A DNA stretch of 51,137 nt from a bacterium (GTDB taxonomy: Bacteria; Bacteroidota; Bacteroidia; CAILMK01; JACPUW01). Below the pieces are notes generated by a model. That model did not search any database. It was not told where the DNA came from and saw nothing but the letters and a program-made list of their open reading frames with translations. The position numbers and the translations under genes were made by a program. Positions within the stretch are counted from its first letter, which is position 1, and the number at the start of each line of letters is the position of its first letter. Shown here one piece after another: positions 17,962-27,112 of the stretch. The DNA is taken from NCBI GenBank assembly GCA_016124515.1, contig WGNN01000010.1:1-51137 (forward strand), written 5' to 3'.

Positions 17962-19233
17962 ATGCAATCTGAAATTGTTATTGTGTTGGTTTCGTTGTTG
18001 TTGTCGGCATTTTTCAGCGGCAGCGAAATCGCATTTGTTTCCACCAATCGTTTGCGCATTGAAATTAAAGGCAAAAAAGCGGGGTTTAAATCATCGCTGC
18101 TCTCTGCTTTTGTCAAAAAACCTTCGCACTTTATCACTACCATGCTCATAGGCAACAATGTGGCTATGGTGGTGTATGGTATCTTTTTTTCTTCGTTGGT
18201 TTTGCGGCTATGGCAGCAACTCAGCTGGACTGGTGCCAACAATGCCGTGGTTATTTTCTTGCTGCAAACTGTTTTGGCATCCATCGTGGTGCTCATTATT
18301 GCTGAGTTTATTCCAAAAGCACTTTGCTCACTCAGCCCGTTTAAGGTGCTCAACTTTTTTGCCTTGCCCTTGGCGGTATTTTATTACCCCTTGCGCGTGT
18401 TTGTTTGGGGCACTGTTTGGTTGTCAAAAATTTTGTTGCGTTTAATTTTCAGGGTGAATATTGAAGAAGATCCCGAAAATTTTGACCGCGTTGACTTGTT
18501 TCACATGGTTGATGAAAACTCAACTGAAGATGTGGTGAGCGAAGGCGATGTAAACACACAGATTTTTAAGAATGCGCTGGAATTTGCACACACCAAAGTA
18601 CGTGCCTGCATGGTGCCGCGACCCGAGGTGGATGCTATTGAAATTAAGGAAGATATTGAAAAACTGAAAAGCGACTTTTTTGAAAGTGGCAGATCAAAAC
18701 TGGTGGTATATCGTGAAAACATAGACAATATAATGGGCTACGTGCACTCAATTGATTTGTTTGGCAATCCGCAAAGCATCAAAAGCATGATTATACCCAT
18801 GCCTTTTGCATCGGAATCTACCCCGGCAAGCGATGTGCTGCGAGAACTCATTGACCGACAACGAAGTATGGCGCAGGTAATTGATGAGTTTGGCGGCACC
18901 GCGGGCATAGTGACCATTGAAGATTTGATTGAAGAGATTTTTGGCGAAATTGATGACGAATATGATGTGGACGAACTCACCGAAAGCGTGTTGAACGAGC
19001 ATGAATACATTTTTTCGGCGCGTTTGGAGATTGAACATATCAATGAAAAATACAAACTGGGCATTCCCGAAGGAGATTATGATACGCTCAGCGGCTTTCT
19101 TATCAGCAAGCACCAGAGTATTCCCGAAGTGGGCGAAATTATTGACCTTGGCAAATTTCGATTCAAGGTATTGCAAATGGAAGGCGCAAGAATTGTGGAA
19201 CTGCACCTGGAAATAATTGACAATGCAGAGTAA
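17962..19233 (+). CDS. CNNM/DUF21-CBS-CorC_HlyC membrane protein (hemolysin C family)
   Basis: A 423-residue protein from the ATG at 17962; a TTG six codons upstream (17944) is less likely. The N-terminal DUF21/CNNM membrane domain (about 1-180) includes the signature AFFSGSEIAFVSTNRLRIE. A CBS pair (about 190-330) carries VRACMVPRPEVDAIEI and RSMAQVIDEFGGTAGIVTIEDLIEEIFGEI in short runs, followed by a CorC_HlyC domain (about 345-420). The family is linked to magnesium or other cation efflux and homeostasis; 'hemolysin' is a historical label. GldE is a relative, but this protein lacks anything that would single it out as GldE. Its stop overlaps the start of the methyltransferase gene, so the two are coupled. 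Confidence 0.88.
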   Translation: MQSEIVIVLVSLLLSAFFSGSEIAFVSTNRLRIEIKGKKAGFKSSLLSAFVKKPSHFITTMLIGNNVAMVVYGIFFSSLVLRLWQQLSWTGANNAVVIFLLQTVLASIVVLIIAEFIPKALCSLSPFKVLNFFALPLAVFYYPLRVFVWGTVWLSKILLRLIFRVNIEEDPENFDRVDLFHMVDENSTEDVVSEGDVNTQIFKNALEFAHTKVRACMVPRPEVDAIEIKEDIEKLKSDFFESGRSKLVVYRENIDNIMGYVHSIDLFGNPQSIKSMIIPMPFASESTPASDVLRELIDRQRSMAQVIDEFGGTAGIVTIEDLIEEIFGEIDDEYDVDELTESVLNEHEYIFSARLEIEHINEKYKLGIPEGDYDTLSGFLISKHQSIPEVGEIIDLGKFRFKVLQMEGARIVELHLEIIDNAE

Positions 19234-19933
19234 AGGCACGCTCTACCTAATACCCAATTTAATAGCCGACGACACCGCCGAAAAGGCGATTCCTGCCTAT
19301 AATGCCATGTTGCTGGGTAGCCTCAATTATTTTATTTGCGAACATGCCAAATCGTTGCGGGCCTTGCTCAAAGCATCGGGAGTGGCATCGCCCTATGACC
19401 ACCTTACGTATTTTGAACTCAACAAACACACCGATAGGTTTGAGCTGGAATCCTTTATTAAACCTTTGCTAAGCGGCTTTGATATGGGGTTGGTTTCAGA
19501 TGCGGGTTGCCCTGGCATTGCCGATCCGGGCGCTCAAATTGTGGCTCTTGCCCATGCACAAGGAATAAAAGTGCTTCCCCTAATCGGACCTTCTTCTATA
19601 TTCATGGCCCTTATGGGTTCGGGTTTCAATGGCCAAAAGTTCAGTTTTCATGGCTATTTGCCACAAAAGGAGCCACAACTCAAAAAATACCTTGCCGAGG
19701 TGGAGCGCAGTATTGCTACGGAGCAAAGCAGCCATATTTTTATTGAAGCGCCATACCGCAATACCAAATTGCTACAGTTGCTTATCAAGTTGTTAAATCC
19801 GGCACAAAAGCTGTGTTTGGCCATCAACCTAAGTGCCGAAAACCAGCGGATTGAAACCAAAACCTTGGGCGAGTGGAAAAAGAAGCTTCCTGAAATAGAC
19901 AAGCTGCCTACCGTATTTGTGCTAGGGAGTTGA
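19223..19933 (+). CDS. RsmI-like SAM-dependent methyltransferase (tetrapyrrole methylase fold)
   Basis: A 236-residue protein from the ATG at 19223, which overlaps the preceding stop by 11 bases; a TTG two codons earlier is the alternative. It begins GTLYLIPNLI and carries SDAGCPGIADPGAQIV, LPLIGPSSIFMALMGSGFNG and FSFHGYLP. These match the RsmI family, which 2'-O-methylates C1402 of 16S rRNA. The family motif is usually SDAGTP; here it is SDAGCP. Bacteroidota often carry this second, shorter RsmI paralogue in addition to canonical RsmI, and its exact substrate is uncertain. It converges on the thioesterase gene with a 26-base overlap of the 3' ends. Confidence 0.85.
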   Translation: MQSKGTLYLIPNLIADDTAEKAIPAYNAMLLGSLNYFICEHAKSLRALLKASGVASPYDHLTYFELNKHTDRFELESFIKPLLSGFDMGLVSDAGCPGIADPGAQIVALAHAQGIKVLPLIGPSSIFMALMGSGFNGQKFSFHGYLPQKEPQLKKYLAEVERSIATEQSSHIFIEAPYRNTKLLQLLIKLLNPAQKLCLAINLSAENQRIETKTLGEWKKKLPEIDKLPTVFVLGS

Positions 19934-20351
19934 TGGCGCTGATAAATGATTCAGGCACGGGCATTACTTTTCGTTCTTCGTAATTGAAACAAACCAAGCG
20001 AGTTTTGGCCAATGCCAATGGTTTTGAAGTACTCAGGTTATTGAGTTGGTACACTACATCAAATGAGCTGTTGCCAAAATCGTTAACCGCCAGCATTATG
20101 TCGATTTGGTTGAGCAAATAACCTTCCGATTGGTAAATAATGGCTGCATCTCCTTGAATCAGGCTTGTGTTGTCGCCAATATTCAATTCGCTCAAACCCA
20201 CTTGGTGCAGCATTTCTACCCGGCTTTGTTGCAAATAGGCTTGCACTTTGTCGTTGGCCAGGTGGTTGCCATAGTTCAGGTCAGTTACCCGCACTTGTAT
20301 TTGGGTTTTAAATTGAAAAAAGGCGGGGGCGTTTATTTGTATGCGTGGCAT
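19908..20351 (-). CDS. Hotdog-fold acyl-CoA thioesterase (4HBT/YbgC-like)
   Basis: A 147-residue cytoplasmic protein with the 4-hydroxybenzoyl-CoA thioesterase motif: VRVTDLNYGNHLANDKVQAY, where the Asp of TDLNYGNH is the expected catalytic acid, followed by helix residues SRVEML. It hydrolyses acyl-CoA thioesters; chain length cannot be inferred. The start codon overlaps the stop of the secreted-protein gene upstream by one base (TAATG on the minus strand), so it is probably translated from the same message. That pairing of an intracellular thioesterase with an exported protein has no evident functional logic. Confidence 0.8.
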   Translation of the reverse strand: MPRIQINAPAFFQFKTQIQVRVTDLNYGNHLANDKVQAYLQQSRVEMLHQVGLSELNIGDNTSLIQGDAAIIYQSEGYLLNQIDIMLAVNDFGNSSFDVVYQLNNLSTSKPLALAKTRLVCFNYEERKVMPVPESFISAINSLAQIR

Positions 20352-21796
20352 TATAGTTTGATAAAATAATATAGGTGTTGGCCTTTGCGGTAAAAGCAGA
20401 AATAGACTTCTTGGTTGATGGCTGCAAATGTGGGCTGCGTGGGCAGGGCACCGCGGTCGGTCAAGGCATAGAAATAGGTTGGTCCCTTGGCCATGGCAAA
20501 ATTTACATCGCCCAGGTAAGGATTTTCGCTACCATCGCTGCCTAAGGTTATGCAAAATGTTGATGCCATACATTGCAAGTATTGCGTGGCATAATAGCGG
20601 GCAGGATATTGCGATAGCAGCGAATAGAATTTATAAATCCCCTTTTCCTTTCGGCGGGCATTTTCGGTATTTATATCGTTGGCCTTGTTTATCCAGCCGT
20701 CATAAAAAGGCAACAATTCCACCTCCGAAACCATAAAGTGGTCAAACGGCCCCTTTTTGCTTACGTGTAGCCCGAGGTATTTTTCTTGGTTGTCGGCGTG
20801 GAAATTAAATGTCTGTCCGGTTTCTTTTTCAAAATTGCCCCGTTCCTTGCGGTTGAGCAAAAACACGGGCGAGTTGGATGATATGGTATAGTGGTAGTTG
20901 GCAAAAGTGCTGTAAACGGGTTGGTTAAATTTCAAATCGGTTTTTTGTATGAAACAGCCATTTTTTGCCAGTACCGCCTGAAAAAGGTATTTACCCAAAA
21001 TATAGGAATTGCAAATAGCGCCTCCCAAGCCACCTGCTACCGATATTTCAACGGGATGGTTTATCACGTTCAGGCTTTCCAGTTTGCGGTTTATTATTAT
21101 TATATGTGTGTTAAAGGCTTGCTCTACAGTAATATATAAGTAGCGGTGTTGCAGGTATGATTTTACCGGCGAAAATTGAATCTTGTTTTCATAAGCCAAA
21201 TCGTTTGCTCCCACATGCGCTTTTTGCAATTGGGGCCAGCGGTTGTTTACGTCCTGCCACAATTTCATTAGAGCGGCATCAAGGCTGAAATCTTTTGACG
21301 AAACCATTTTGTTATTGGCCACCACGCGATATTGCAACTCATTATTGCCTTTGGTATATAGCATGTGCAATGTGTCGGTAGCTGAAAAATGATGCATTAT
21401 TTTGGCCTTTTTGTCAAAGCCTTCATCTACCACCTTTTTGCTTATTTTTTTGTTGATGGTATTGATGGTAAGGCAGCGAAGGCCTATCGAGTCTGTTCTG
21501 GTAAAATAGATGTGGATGTTTTTTCGCGAACCGTTTATTTCTATGAGTTTGGGCCTGAAACCCAATTCGCTCAAGTCTATCTCGCCAGTCGATTCAGTAA
21601 CAAAATCGTAGTTTATCCGGTTGTATTGCAATTTTTCTTTATCAATGAAAATGCAGTGAAACCCGCTGCCAAAATCAAATACAAAAGGCGAAGCGTCTTT
21701 TTTAAGTTTTATGCCCAAGGTTGCTTGAAAATCCTGCGCCTGCAAACACACTGCAGTTAGCACAATAAAGCTAAGCAGGGGAATGGTTTTTTTCAT
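20351..21796 (-). CDS. Secreted protein of unknown function
   Basis: I do not recognise this 481-residue protein. It has a clear signal peptide (hydrophobic stretch LLSFIVLTAVCLQAQ, cleavage near residue 20). The rest is rich in beta-strand-like segments and aromatic residues (YHYTISSNSPVFLLNRKE, YHFATQYLQ-type stretches). There is no T9SS domain, lipobox or recognisable OmpA domain, and the end is HLYYFIKL. The alternating pattern could be a beta-propeller or another all-beta fold. It overlaps the thioesterase start by one base and lies 48 bases downstream of the M4 protease stop on the same strand. Confidence 0.6.
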   Translation of the reverse strand: MKKTIPLLSFIVLTAVCLQAQDFQATLGIKLKKDASPFVFDFGSGFHCIFIDKEKLQYNRINYDFVTESTGEIDLSELGFRPKLIEINGSRKNIHIYFTRTDSIGLRCLTINTINKKISKKVVDEGFDKKAKIMHHFSATDTLHMLYTKGNNELQYRVVANNKMVSSKDFSLDAALMKLWQDVNNRWPQLQKAHVGANDLAYENKIQFSPVKSYLQHRYLYITVEQAFNTHIIIINRKLESLNVINHPVEISVAGGLGGAICNSYILGKYLFQAVLAKNGCFIQKTDLKFNQPVYSTFANYHYTISSNSPVFLLNRKERGNFEKETGQTFNFHADNQEKYLGLHVSKKGPFDHFMVSEVELLPFYDGWINKANDINTENARRKEKGIYKFYSLLSQYPARYYATQYLQCMASTFCITLGSDGSENPYLGDVNFAMAKGPTYFYALTDRGALPTQPTFAAINQEVYFCFYRKGQHLYYFIKL

Positions 21797-21844
21797 TTAC
21801 TTATTTATAGCGTATTACAAAACGCAAAGGAAAATAAGATAGCC

Positions 21845-24800
21845 TTATTCTTTTATAAATGTATTGGTCAAAACGCTCGATTCAGATGAAATTCTGATGA
21901 TATATTGCCCGGTAGCCAATTGCGAAATGTCGATGTATTGTTGTTTCGAAAGGTTTCCTCTTATCAATTCTGTTCCAATTAATGAGTAAACCGCAAATTG
22001 TGTGTGTCCGGCAGGCGCTGTAAAGTAGAGTTTGTCGCTAGCCGGGTTTGGATAAATATCCAGTTTTTGCTGTTTTGGCGCAGGAGCAGGATCCACATTG
22101 GTGCGTACCCCCAAGGTAAACCATTTCGGGTTCTTTCGTTCTGAAAGTATCTTCAATGGCGTCATGCCATTTTTGAGCGTCACTTTATCGCTTTTTAGCT
22201 GCACAATAAAGAGTGTAGGCTCGCCATTTTCGTCTAAATCGGTTACCACCAAGCCCGAGTCGGTATTGGTGTACGAAGCATGCGCAGGAATTTGGGTGCG
22301 CATGATGTCGGTTTTTGTTGCCACATTTTCTCTGCGGTCCCAGGCCACCACGGTGTTGTAGTTGTGTCGTTTGTCATATACATCGTGCACAAACAGGTTG
22401 GGTGAGTTCTTGGCAAAAGCGGGATATCTCAAATCCAAATCGCTGCTTATCTGATCATAAAATGTATGCATCGTTCCATTGGTATAGGCTTGCATGGTGC
22501 TGTCCCACACTTCAATTTCGCCAATGTTCCACACACTGTGTTGGGCTCCTTGTTTGTCAGTAAAGGTGTTTTCAAATTCAAAAATGAGCTTGGTACCATA
22601 GTAATCCCATTCCATAGCGCCCACCCGCAGGGGTTTCAGTTCATAGAAATTCTCGCCATCGCGAACCGTGGTGTGCGAGTAAATCTTGAATTTTTTGAAT
22701 ATGCCCATTTCCATATCATATATATGTATAGAAGTGTCGGTTTCGGTTTTTACCAAGGCAAGGCGTTCATTGTTTTTGCTCACCGCTACTTGTGTATATC
22801 CGCTGCCAAGTTCGTGGTCCATGTAGCTAATATCCAGTTCATTGCCGTAGTTGATTTTTACTACTTGGTTGCTTGAGTCAATGCCGTAGATGAGGCTACC
22901 ATTGTCGGTTATACTCGCATCGTATTTCAGGTTGCTCAAGTCGTTAAATTGCTCATCTTCTTTCGATTCGGCAATTTTAAACAAGCTCAGTTTTTCATTT
23001 ATTTCATTTGACACCTTGTTGCTCAGGATAAAATTGTCGCCAATAAGTGCAGGCAAGTCGGTGGGCTTTATCTCGGTTTTTATGGTTTCAAGCCCTACAT
23101 TACTAAAGGCTTTTTTAATGATGTTGTAGTAATTGCTGCCCGCTCCGAACCTTATATCCACCGCAAGTAGCAGTGCATCTTTAAAATCATTGAAAGTGGG
23201 GTTGGCGCCCAAATAATTGGTTACCACATCAAAAAACAACTCTCCTGATACTTTCAAGCCAAGTCCGGGGTTTTCATCGTCACCGGTCATCAGGTAAAAA
23301 GCATGGCTCACTATGGTTGAGTTGTAGTGTATGGCTTCAATGTCATTGATAAATTCATCAATGTGGTCGGCGGTATAACCATTCGATTCGTTGGCTCCCC
23401 AGTTGCCGGTTGAAGTTTGACCGCAGTGCGGCATGCTTGGGTTGCGTATCAAACCGCTCGGTTGTTTGTTTTTGTTTATCGAAGAATTTTCGCCTATGGT
23501 AAAATTTTCATCCACTATCATCGCCATTATGTCGCAAATGCCTTCTATGAGTGAGTTTGACTCAACTGAAGTACCTTTTCGTATTTTGGTGGCATGCTCT
23601 ATCAGTCCGTGGGTAAGCTCGTGCGAAACCACATCGAGTCCTTTGGAAAGTGGTGCTTTGTATCGTGTGAATCCACGTCCAAAGAATGCTACTCTACCGT
23701 TCCAACTTGCATTTTCCCAGCCCATTGTGGGTTGAAGCGGGTCGTACATGCAGGTGTACATGGTTATGTTGCTGCCTGCATTGTCGTAAGAGTTGAAATT
23801 GAAAGGCACTTGCATGAGCTTGTCGTAAAATATCGATGCATTTGCCTGTGCCGAAACGGCTGCCATTTCTGTCGTATTAAGCCCGAATTCGTTGTTTTTT
23901 GAACTGAGTATTTTGGCAAATTCAAGGTTGTCGCGGGTCAAACGGTCAGCATTATAGGTTTTAATAACGCCTTTGGGGTTGTCAGGAAAAACACTCGCTT
24001 CGGGTCTGAACATGCTTTTTCCGGCATCTATCAGGTAGTAATTATCGCCTTGTTTGTAGGTGCCTATGTTTACTTGTGTGTTGTTTAGATTGGTTCCTTT
24101 GCTACTCACTTTGGGTCCGTCAAGGTAACATGAAAGCTCAATGGCATCCAAGACTTCGCCATCGGTGGCCGATACAAATAGCTGCCATGTTTCCATCAGG
24201 TTGGGCGAGATGGTAATTTGGTAGGCCAACTTCAAGCTTTTGTCAACGGGCAGGTAAATGAGCGTGGCTTCAGGTCCGTTATAGCCAAGCAGTTCTTGCT
24301 CCCAGCTTTCCAAATCGTGATAGTGCGCTTGGTTTTTTAGATGAGAAACCCCAAGCGAAATAGCCGAGCTGAGACTGATATTGGCGGTTTTGCTGTTTAC
24401 CTTTAGCGGATAATGCGTACCACTGATGGCGCGCATGTTGCCGTTTTGGTCAAAATGTACCAGTAGTTCTGCGCCGTACACATCAATTCCGCCTATGTTT
24501 TGCGCAAAGGCAATGTGTTTGTTTCCCGCCGGGCTCGTGCGGATTCCGTTTTCTACAAATGAACGTCCACCGCTGTTAAGCAAAAGGTTTTGACTCAGGT
24601 TGCTCAGGTACATTTGCGCCAGCGTACTCAGGTCTTCAATGCCTGAATTTTGGCTGATGGCATTATTGGTAAGGAAAACATTTTGGCCCCCGTTTTTAAA
24701 AATGGTAGTACTCATGTCGTAAAACACGAGGTTGCTCGATACCGGATCGTTTGAGATAAAAGTTCTGTGCTCGGGTAGTCCCACTTCGGCATTGCCGGCC

Positions 24801-24877
24801 AGACTCACCTTCGACATGAAGCTACCCAAAAGGGCGCTCACGATACACAAATACCAATTTCTACCTATCAGTTGCAA
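21845..24877 (-). CDS. Secreted M4 (thermolysin-like) protease with propeller-like region and T9SS domain
   Basis: A 1,010-residue extracellular protease. After a signal region (residues about 1-28) comes an FTP-like propeptide (about 85-250). The peptidase domain has HELTH (H419, E420, H423), the third zinc ligand E445 in NSLIEGICD, and an intact catalytic His in AIHYNSTIVSHAFYLM (about 517), matching thermolysin VHINSG. From about 640 to 920 a repeated pattern of strands (SITDNGSLIYGIDS, VAVSKNNERLALVKTE, FAKNSPNLFVHDV, LVVTDLDENGEPTLFIV) reads like a TolB/WD40-type propeller, unusual after an M4 domain. The C-terminus is a T9SS domain opening IYPNPASD and ending TNTFIKE. It lies 80 bases downstream of the lipoprotein gene. 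Substrate unknown. Confidence 0.9.
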   Translation of the reverse strand: MQLIGRNWYLCIVSALLGSFMSKVSLAGNAEVGLPEHRTFISNDPVSSNLVFYDMSTTIFKNGGQNVFLTNNAISQNSGIEDLSTLAQMYLSNLSQNLLLNSGGRSFVENGIRTSPAGNKHIAFAQNIGGIDVYGAELLVHFDQNGNMRAISGTHYPLKVNSKTANISLSSAISLGVSHLKNQAHYHDLESWEQELLGYNGPEATLIYLPVDKSLKLAYQITISPNLMETWQLFVSATDGEVLDAIELSCYLDGPKVSSKGTNLNNTQVNIGTYKQGDNYYLIDAGKSMFRPEASVFPDNPKGVIKTYNADRLTRDNLEFAKILSSKNNEFGLNTTEMAAVSAQANASIFYDKLMQVPFNFNSYDNAGSNITMYTCMYDPLQPTMGWENASWNGRVAFFGRGFTRYKAPLSKGLDVVSHELTHGLIEHATKIRKGTSVESNSLIEGICDIMAMIVDENFTIGENSSINKNKQPSGLIRNPSMPHCGQTSTGNWGANESNGYTADHIDEFINDIEAIHYNSTIVSHAFYLMTGDDENPGLGLKVSGELFFDVVTNYLGANPTFNDFKDALLLAVDIRFGAGSNYYNIIKKAFSNVGLETIKTEIKPTDLPALIGDNFILSNKVSNEINEKLSLFKIAESKEDEQFNDLSNLKYDASITDNGSLIYGIDSSNQVVKINYGNELDISYMDHELGSGYTQVAVSKNNERLALVKTETDTSIHIYDMEMGIFKKFKIYSHTTVRDGENFYELKPLRVGAMEWDYYGTKLIFEFENTFTDKQGAQHSVWNIGEIEVWDSTMQAYTNGTMHTFYDQISSDLDLRYPAFAKNSPNLFVHDVYDKRHNYNTVVAWDRRENVATKTDIMRTQIPAHASYTNTDSGLVVTDLDENGEPTLFIVQLKSDKVTLKNGMTPLKILSERKNPKWFTLGVRTNVDPAPAPKQQKLDIYPNPASDKLYFTAPAGHTQFAVYSLIGTELIRGNLSKQQYIDISQLATGQYIIRISSESSVLTNTFIKE

Positions 24878-24957
24878 GCTTATTAAGCGTTTTGAATGGT
24901 AAATTTAGACAAATTCTAAAAACTGCGTATGCTATGTGGATACTATGTGGCTAATTG

Positions 24958-25434
24958 TCAGTTAGATGTTGCCTTCTCCTCTATGGGTTTCCAGTCGCAT
25001 TGTTCGAGCAAGTCCATAAATTCAGTGTTCAACTCTTCTAATTGGCCGGGAAAGTTCATTACCGCATCCACCGTTTTTTCCAATCCATTGCATTTGTAAA
25101 TAAATATGGCTGAAGGCAGGTCCGCTATCCCTTCGCCGTATTTGTTGTCAAAGCTGCAAAAATCCATATTGATGAGTCTGGTTTCCAGTCTTTTAACAAA
25201 TCGGTGTTTCAATTGTGTTTCATATCGGCCTTTTTCCATCACAAATTCGCGGGCATTGAGCACCAATCGGCCACTGCGGTAAAAAGTGAAATCGAACACC
25301 GGACATTTGCCAAAGCAGGGTGTTCTTTTAAAAACCAGAAATACTTCGTCTTTGCCCTCATTTTTTAGGCTTTTGCAAGCGGTTTGACTAAATAAAAGAC
25401 TTGCTGTAAGGGCGGTGGCTATAAAAAACTTCAT
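24958..25434 (-). CDS. Small lipoprotein of the DUF6438 type
   Basis: From the ATG at 25434 the protein has 158 residues; an ATG three codons upstream is possible. The N-terminus MKFFIATALTASLLFSQTAC ends in a lipobox-like QTAC, making C20 the likely lipidation site. The mature part has FKRTPCFGKCPVFDFTFYRSG, a Cys-x3-Cys motif characteristic of the DUF6438 family, which is common in Bacteroidota and uncharacterised. The membrane (inner or outer) is not determined. It faces the CoA-transferase gene divergently. Confidence 0.75.
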   Translation of the reverse strand: MKFFIATALTASLLFSQTACKSLKNEGKDEVFLVFKRTPCFGKCPVFDFTFYRSGRLVLNAREFVMEKGRYETQLKHRFVKRLETRLINMDFCSFDNKYGEGIADLPSAIFIYKCNGLEKTVDAVMNFPGQLEELNTEFMDLLEQCDWKPIEEKATSN

Positions 25435-25625
25435 TGAAAACAAGATGATTTGCTCAAAGATGCAGCTAATCTGTACAATGGCAGGAATGAAATTTGGAAG
25501 TGGCTGAGGCCATTTACATTTAAACTTTGAAACAAGACGAGAACCTGCGCCACTTTTTTTGATTTTAATGCTTGCTTACTTTGCAGCCTCAATAAAATGA
25601 TTGCGAAACCAATAAATATACCACC

Positions 25626-26906
25626 ATGTACAATGCAGTATCGCCGCAGGAAGCGGTAAAAGTTATAAAGTCGGGCGATAATATCTGGATACATTCTGCC
25701 GGTGCAGCGCCACAGGTATTGATTGACGCCATGACCGACAGGGCCGATGAACTGGAAAACATTTGCATTTTTCAGTTACATACCGAAGGGCGGGCGCCGT
25801 ATGCCGACCCCGGAATGGAAAAAACCTTCAGGGTGAAAGCCTTTTTTATGGGAGCTAACATTAGAGAATGTGTAAACGCAGGCAGGGGAGAGTTTATACC
25901 CGTTTTTTTGAGCGAAGTGCCTAAAGTAATCCGCAGTGGACGGGTAAAAATAGATACCGCACTCATCCAGGTTTCACCGCCCGATAAACACGGTTTTTGT
26001 TCCCTGGGCATATCGGTTGATGCTACGCGCGCAGCGGTGGAAATGGCCAGCCATGTGATAGCACAAATAAACCCCAAAATGCCACGTACGCACGGCGACG
26101 GCCTTATACACCTGAGCAAGTTTGACACTTTTGTGGAGGTGGATGCCGATTTACCCGAAATAGCTGAACACAACCTGACCGAAGTGGAACATGCCATTGG
26201 CAAAAACATCGCTTCGTTGGTAGAAGATGGTGCCACCCTGCAAATGGGCATTGGTTCTATTCCTGATGCGGCTCTTTTATACCTTACCAACCACAAGGAC
26301 TTGGGTGTGCATACCGAAATGTTTAGCGATGGCCTGCTAAAACTTGTAGAAAACGGCGTGGTGGTAGGCAATAAGAAAAAACGCCACCGCGATACCGTGG
26401 TGACCGGTTTTTTGTTGGGTTCGCGAAAGCTATACGATTTTGTGGACGACAACCCTTTTGTGCGTGTATTGGATATTCAATACGTGAATGATACGCGGGT
26501 AATAGCCCAAAACCCCAAGGCCACTTCTATCAACAGCGCCATTGAAGTTGACATTACCGGACAGGTTTGCGCCGACTCTATTGGGCCTAAAATTTTCTCC
26601 GGTATTGGTGGTCAAATGGACTTCATACGCGGGGCTTCACAATCGGAAGGGGGAAAACCCATTATTGCACTGCCTTCTACCACCAAAAGGGGCGAAAGCA
26701 AAATAGTTTCGTTTTTGAAAGAAGCAGCAGGCGTGGTAACTACTCGCGCACACGTACACTATGTAGTAACCGAATACGGTATAGCTGATTTGTATGCCAA
26801 AAGCTTGAAAGAACGCGCCAAACGAATGATAGATATTGCGCATCCCGATCACAGAGAAGCGCTTGATAAATATGCCTTTGCCAGATTTGGCAGGAGCATT
26901 TACTAA
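25626..26906 (+). CDS. Acetyl-CoA hydrolase/transferase family (4-hydroxybutyrate CoA-transferase-like)
   Basis: A 426-residue cytoplasmic enzyme moving CoA between acyl groups. It begins MYNAVSPQEAVKVIKSGDNI. The catalytic glutamate is E231 in GVHTEMFSDG, which forms the glutamyl-CoA thioester intermediate, and the glycine-rich segment QMGIGSIPDA (207-216) precedes it. The C-terminal GGQMDFIRGA, STTKRGESKIV and VVTEYGIADL motifs are typical of this family. Which acid it uses (4-hydroxybutyrate, acetate, propionate, succinate) cannot be told from sequence. It is a single-gene unit ending in a strong terminator, with a 191-base divergent region in front. Confidence 0.92.
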   Translation: MYNAVSPQEAVKVIKSGDNIWIHSAGAAPQVLIDAMTDRADELENICIFQLHTEGRAPYADPGMEKTFRVKAFFMGANIRECVNAGRGEFIPVFLSEVPKVIRSGRVKIDTALIQVSPPDKHGFCSLGISVDATRAAVEMASHVIAQINPKMPRTHGDGLIHLSKFDTFVEVDADLPEIAEHNLTEVEHAIGKNIASLVEDGATLQMGIGSIPDAALLYLTNHKDLGVHTEMFSDGLLKLVENGVVVGNKKKRHRDTVVTGFLLGSRKLYDFVDDNPFVRVLDIQYVNDTRVIAQNPKATSINSAIEVDITGQVCADSIGPKIFSGIGGQMDFIRGASQSEGGKPIIALPSTTKRGESKIVSFLKEAAGVVTTRAHVHYVVTEYGIADLYAKSLKERAKRMIDIAHPDHREALDKYAFARFGRSIY

Positions 26907-26925
26907 GATTTACAACTATGTTCTA

Positions 26926-26962
26926 AACCACAAAACCCCGCAATTGGCGGGGTTTTGTGGTT
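26926..26962 (+). terminator. Strong symmetrical terminator after the CoA-transferase gene
   Basis: A perfect 16-base-pair inverted repeat: the arm 26926-26941 (AACCACAAAACCCCGC) and its complement 26947-26962 flank a five-base loop, AATTG. The GC-rich core sits next to the loop, and the T-run inside the right arm (TTTT at 26953-26956) follows it. Because the repeat is symmetric it could terminate transcription in either direction. It begins 20 bases after the stop codon. Confidence 0.9.
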
Positions 26963-27112
26963 AAAGACTGTGTACAATTAGTATTACACCAAATTTCGAA
27001 AGCTGCTTTAAATATGGCTCTTACAGTGTTTTGCTTCAAGCGTTAAATGCTATTGTCGAATGAATTCAACATGAGAGAAGGCACCCGGTTGTACTTTTCT
27101 AGATATTGCAAA

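Noticed and set aside
17962..19233. Gliding protein GldE
   Set aside because: GldE belongs to the same CNNM/CorC superfamily, but nothing in this sequence or its neighbours singles it out, so the general family name is kept.
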